Shown: one piece after another, positions 61,061 to 64,000 of the stretch
Position numbering within the stretch: the first letter of the stretch is position 1
How the letters are laid out: every line of letters begins with the position of its first letter
DNA from: Rapana venosa
Lineage: Eukaryota > Mollusca > Gastropoda > Neogastropoda > Muricidae
DNA length: 64,000 nucleotides
Assembly: GCA_028751875.1 (NCBI GenBank)
Contig: CM054167.1
Coordinates: 20,917,123 to 20,981,122 of the forward strand
Direction: 5' to 3'
Notes under the pieces: model-generated
What the model was told of the DNA's origin: nothing
The model's input: the letters and a program-made list of their open reading frames with translations, nothing else
Databases searched by the model: none
Program-made: the position numbers and the translations under genes

Positions 61061-61259
61061 TTTTCACTATACCACACTCAAGATAAGGTGGAGATGAGAG
61101 ACTGAAGCGAAACCAAACAAAAAGAACAGACTAGACAGACACGGACGGACAGATCAAGACACCTGACTGACTTACCAGACAAACTGATAAGAGACTAGCG
61201 AAACACTATTCAATAATCAAACAACCTGATTCCATTCCATCTCTCAAACCTCCTCGACC

Positions 61260-62150
61260 TCTCATCCCAACACAAAAACATACCCCATACACAAACAAAC
61301 AATACCACCCCACATAAACAAACACCCACACACACACAAGACCACACACCTTTCCTCTCTATCATTCACCCACCCTCCGTCCCCCCCGCCCCACCCCAAC
61401 ATCCACACACACACATCAAAATCGCACTCGTCCTTTTCACAGTACAGAACAGAGATCATACAGACATATCACACTTACTTCACACACACTTACAATTATA
61501 CACACATACACACACTAACACATTATCTACACACACCATTACACACACAGAGCACAACAAATTTAACCATCACACGTACACAACGAAACAAAAAAGAAAA
61601 CACACACGCACGCACAACACACAACACACAAGAACACAACACATACACAAGCTATCACATACATAACCACAACACACACACAAGAGCACCTCACAAACAC
61701 ATATACAACACACATACTAACACACACAAACAAGATAACACACCTACCACATCCAGCTCCTCCCTCCCCCCTCTCACCAACACCACAACCCAAACATAAA
61801 ACCACGCATTCACAAGGACAACAGAACACAACCTATTACAATTCATACAACACATAAAATAAAACAACACCTTTTCACACACAAACACTTCACACACACA
61901 AATACCCACACACCCTTTCACATATAAACACACCTTTTACAAACACACCCTAGTTCACGCACACACAATGCACTCCTCACCAACACCACACACCCACACA
62001 CGTACACACGGGACACCACAACACACAAAAAACAAAAACCAACAAACACACTTAATCACTCAGCCACAACAGCACTAACGACCACCACCCACACACACCA
62101 CCTTCACATATACACACTAACTTAACAAAAAAGAAAATCAAGATGTCAAA
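61260..62150. repeat. CA-rich low-complexity stretch
   Basis: ACAC and ACA units mixed with C runs and short A/T inserts over about 900 bp. The Cys/Val-rich minus-strand frames are repeat artefacts. Confidence 0.85.
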
Positions 62151-62189
62151 AAAATAAACTTATAACATTTATTACACACACACTAGCTA

Positions 62190-64000
62190 ACAAGTGCCCC
62201 CATCCACTTTACCCCTCGACTTGTCCTTATAGGCCCCCCTTCTACTTGTTCCCTCTTGCTTGCCGCTCTACTTGTCCCCTACTTGTCCCATCTACTTGTC
62301 CCCTTTACTTTGCCACCCTCTACGTGCCCCCTCCACTTAACCCTCTACTTGGTCTATATGGCCCCCTTCTACTTGTTCCCATCTGCTTGCCCGCTCTACA
62401 TGTCCCTCTACTTGTCCCATCTACGTGTCCCCTTACTTTGCCACCCTCTACTATCCGCTCCCATCCAACGTGACCCCTCTACTTTCTTAAAGCCCCCTCT
62501 TACATTTTCCCATCTACTTGCCCCGCTCTACTTTTCCCCATCTACTTGTCCTCATCTACTTGTCCCCCTCTACTGTCCCCTCTATAATGTCCTCTTTACT
62601 GTGCCACCCTTCATACTTGCCCACCTCCACGTGAACCTCTCTACTTGTCCTATAGCTCCCTTCTACCTTGTTCTCCACTACTTGCCCCTCTCATACGTTT
62701 CCCCTCTATACTTGTACCCTCTTCTCCCCCCCACTTGTCCCCCTATACTTGCCCTCTCCACTATGTAACCTATACTTTCCCCTCTATCTTCCCCCTCTAC
62801 TGTCCCCTCTACTTGTCCCCCTTTACTTGCCCCGTCTGCTGTTTCCCTTGTCCCCCTTTTTAATTGCCTCTTACTTGTCACCTTCAACTATTCCCCAGTA
62901 CTTGTACCCTTTTACTTGTACCCTCTACTTGTGCTATACCCCCTGAATTTTCCCCTCTCCATACTTTCTATACCCTACTACTTTTCCGCGTACTTATTCC
63001 ATAGCCCCCTCTAACGTTCCTTCACTACTTTTCCAACCCTTTACTTTACCCTCTACTTGTACTATATCCCCCTCTACTTGTCCCCCTGCTCTACTTATCC
63101 ATAGCCCCCCTCTACTTTGTTCCCCACGTCATTTTTTACCCTTTACCCTTGTCCCTCTCTACTTGTCCACCTCTTCTTGTCCCTCTCTACTTTTCCCCCC
63201 TCTATTTGTCCACCCTCTACTTGTTTGTCCCCATCTACTTTTGTACAGTCCCGCTCCTCTACTATTCCACCTCTACTTGTCCCCCCCCTCTCTACTGGTC
63301 CCAATTATTTTTCTACCTGACCCCTCTATATTCCCCCACTACTTGTTGCCCCTCTACTTGTCGCTCTCTACTTGTCCCCCTCTACTGTCTCTCTGTGCTT
63401 GTCCCCCGCTACTTGTCCCGCTCTGACTTGCCCCTATCTACTTGTCCCCCTCTACTTGTCCCCTCCACTTGTCCCACTATACTTGTCCCTCTCTACTTGT
63501 CCGTCTCTACTTGCATCTCTCTACTCGTCCCCCCTCTACCTTTCCACCCTCTACTTGCACCCCTCTACTTGCATCCCTCTACTTGCCCCCTCTACTTGTA
63601 CCCTCTACTTGTTCCCATCCTACTTGTCCTATAGCCCCCTCTACGTGTCTTCTTCTTACTTTTCCCATCGCTACTTTACATCTACATTGTCCGTCTCCAC
63701 TTGTTCCCTCTACTTGCCCGGTAAGAGCCTCATCTACTTGTCAATCTATATCCCTCAATACTTGCACCCTCTTCTTGTCCCCCCCTACTTAGTTCCACCT
63801 CTAACTCTTCAACCCTAACCGCCCCCCATCTCTGTGTCCACCTCTACTTTCCCGTCTACTATGCCCACACTACTTCTGCCTCCCTCTACACGTCCCCTCT
63901 ACCTTCATTCTACTAGTTCCCCTTAATACGCCCCCTCCGTTGTTTTCCCTCCTGACTTGTCACCTTACTTGACACTATAATCACCCATCTACTTTTCCAC
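62190..64000 (+). repeat. 13-bp minisatellite, second block, with higher-order units
   Basis: CCCCTCTACTTGT-type units resume. Variant units with TATAGGCCCCCT-like sequence recur at about 62228, 62355, 62485 and 62651, so groups of roughly ten basic units (126-166 bp) repeat as a block. Further TATAGCCCC variants lie near 62998, 63100 and 63628. The block runs past the window end. Confidence 0.9.
63470..64000 (+). repeat. Second copy of the 47090-47620 segment
   Basis: Identical to 47211-47620 from 63591 to the window edge. A few small differences lie to the left of that. It includes the GTAAGAGCC and GACACTATAATC landmarks, which are not part of the basic 13-bp unit, so the identity is not just shared repeat content. 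Confidence 0.95.

Overview
The window is eukaryotic, animal nuclear DNA. It has intron-split coding exons with GT/AG borders, very dense microsatellites, and tRNA-headed SINEs. It also carries a frameshifted non-LTR retrotransposon of an endonuclease-reverse-transcriptase type I associate with molluscs. A gastropod mollusc is my best guess, by inference from the SINE and retrotransposon types; nothing in the window proves the species.

The left part (1-22.4 kb) is the only clearly genic part. Four minus-strand exons fit together in frame as the start of an ODF2 (outer dense fibre protein 2, cenexin) orthologue: 18527-18631, 16168-16329, 9274-9420 and 8321-8487. A probable 5' UTR exon lies at 21000-21170. 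Each coding exon has consensus splice borders and the first three end in phase 0. The translated order matches vertebrate cenexin: the HVHVD..TPVHVH start, then PWVP.PGKS, then LSTE..., then a coiled coil. Two further minus-strand candidate exons (7445-7675, 6792-6927) are tentative. The introns are full of SINEs, homopolymer C/G runs, GT/GA tracts and a ~67-bp tandem array at 6.05-6.83 kb. A possible divergent plus-strand first exon (21483-21701) shares the intergenic region with the ODF2 first exon.

The middle (18.95-50.9 kb) is dominated by a duplication and a satellite. A segment of about 8.67 kb (18954-27632) reappears in the same orientation at 35320-43988. Each copy runs from SINE-rich single-copy DNA, through the ODF2 first exon, into a huge T-rich array. 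That array opens with clean copies of a 13-bp unit (CCCCTCTACTTGT). The same unit makes up a recognisable minisatellite at 44.0-48.0 kb, appears on the other strand in altered form at 48.06-49.3 kb, and returns at 62.2-64.0 kb. I read these blocks as one satellite in several states of sequence degradation, some of which may be base-calling or assembly artefact.

The right part (50.9-62.2 kb) holds a broken RTE-like reverse transcriptase (51.02-53.5 kb), several SINEs of at least three types and decayed microsatellites. All show more small indels than the left part, as in unpolished long-read sequence. No convincing host gene was seen there. About 530 bp at 47.09-47.62 kb is repeated at 63.47-64.0 kb, with a spacing (16.38 kb) close to that of the large duplication (16.36 kb).
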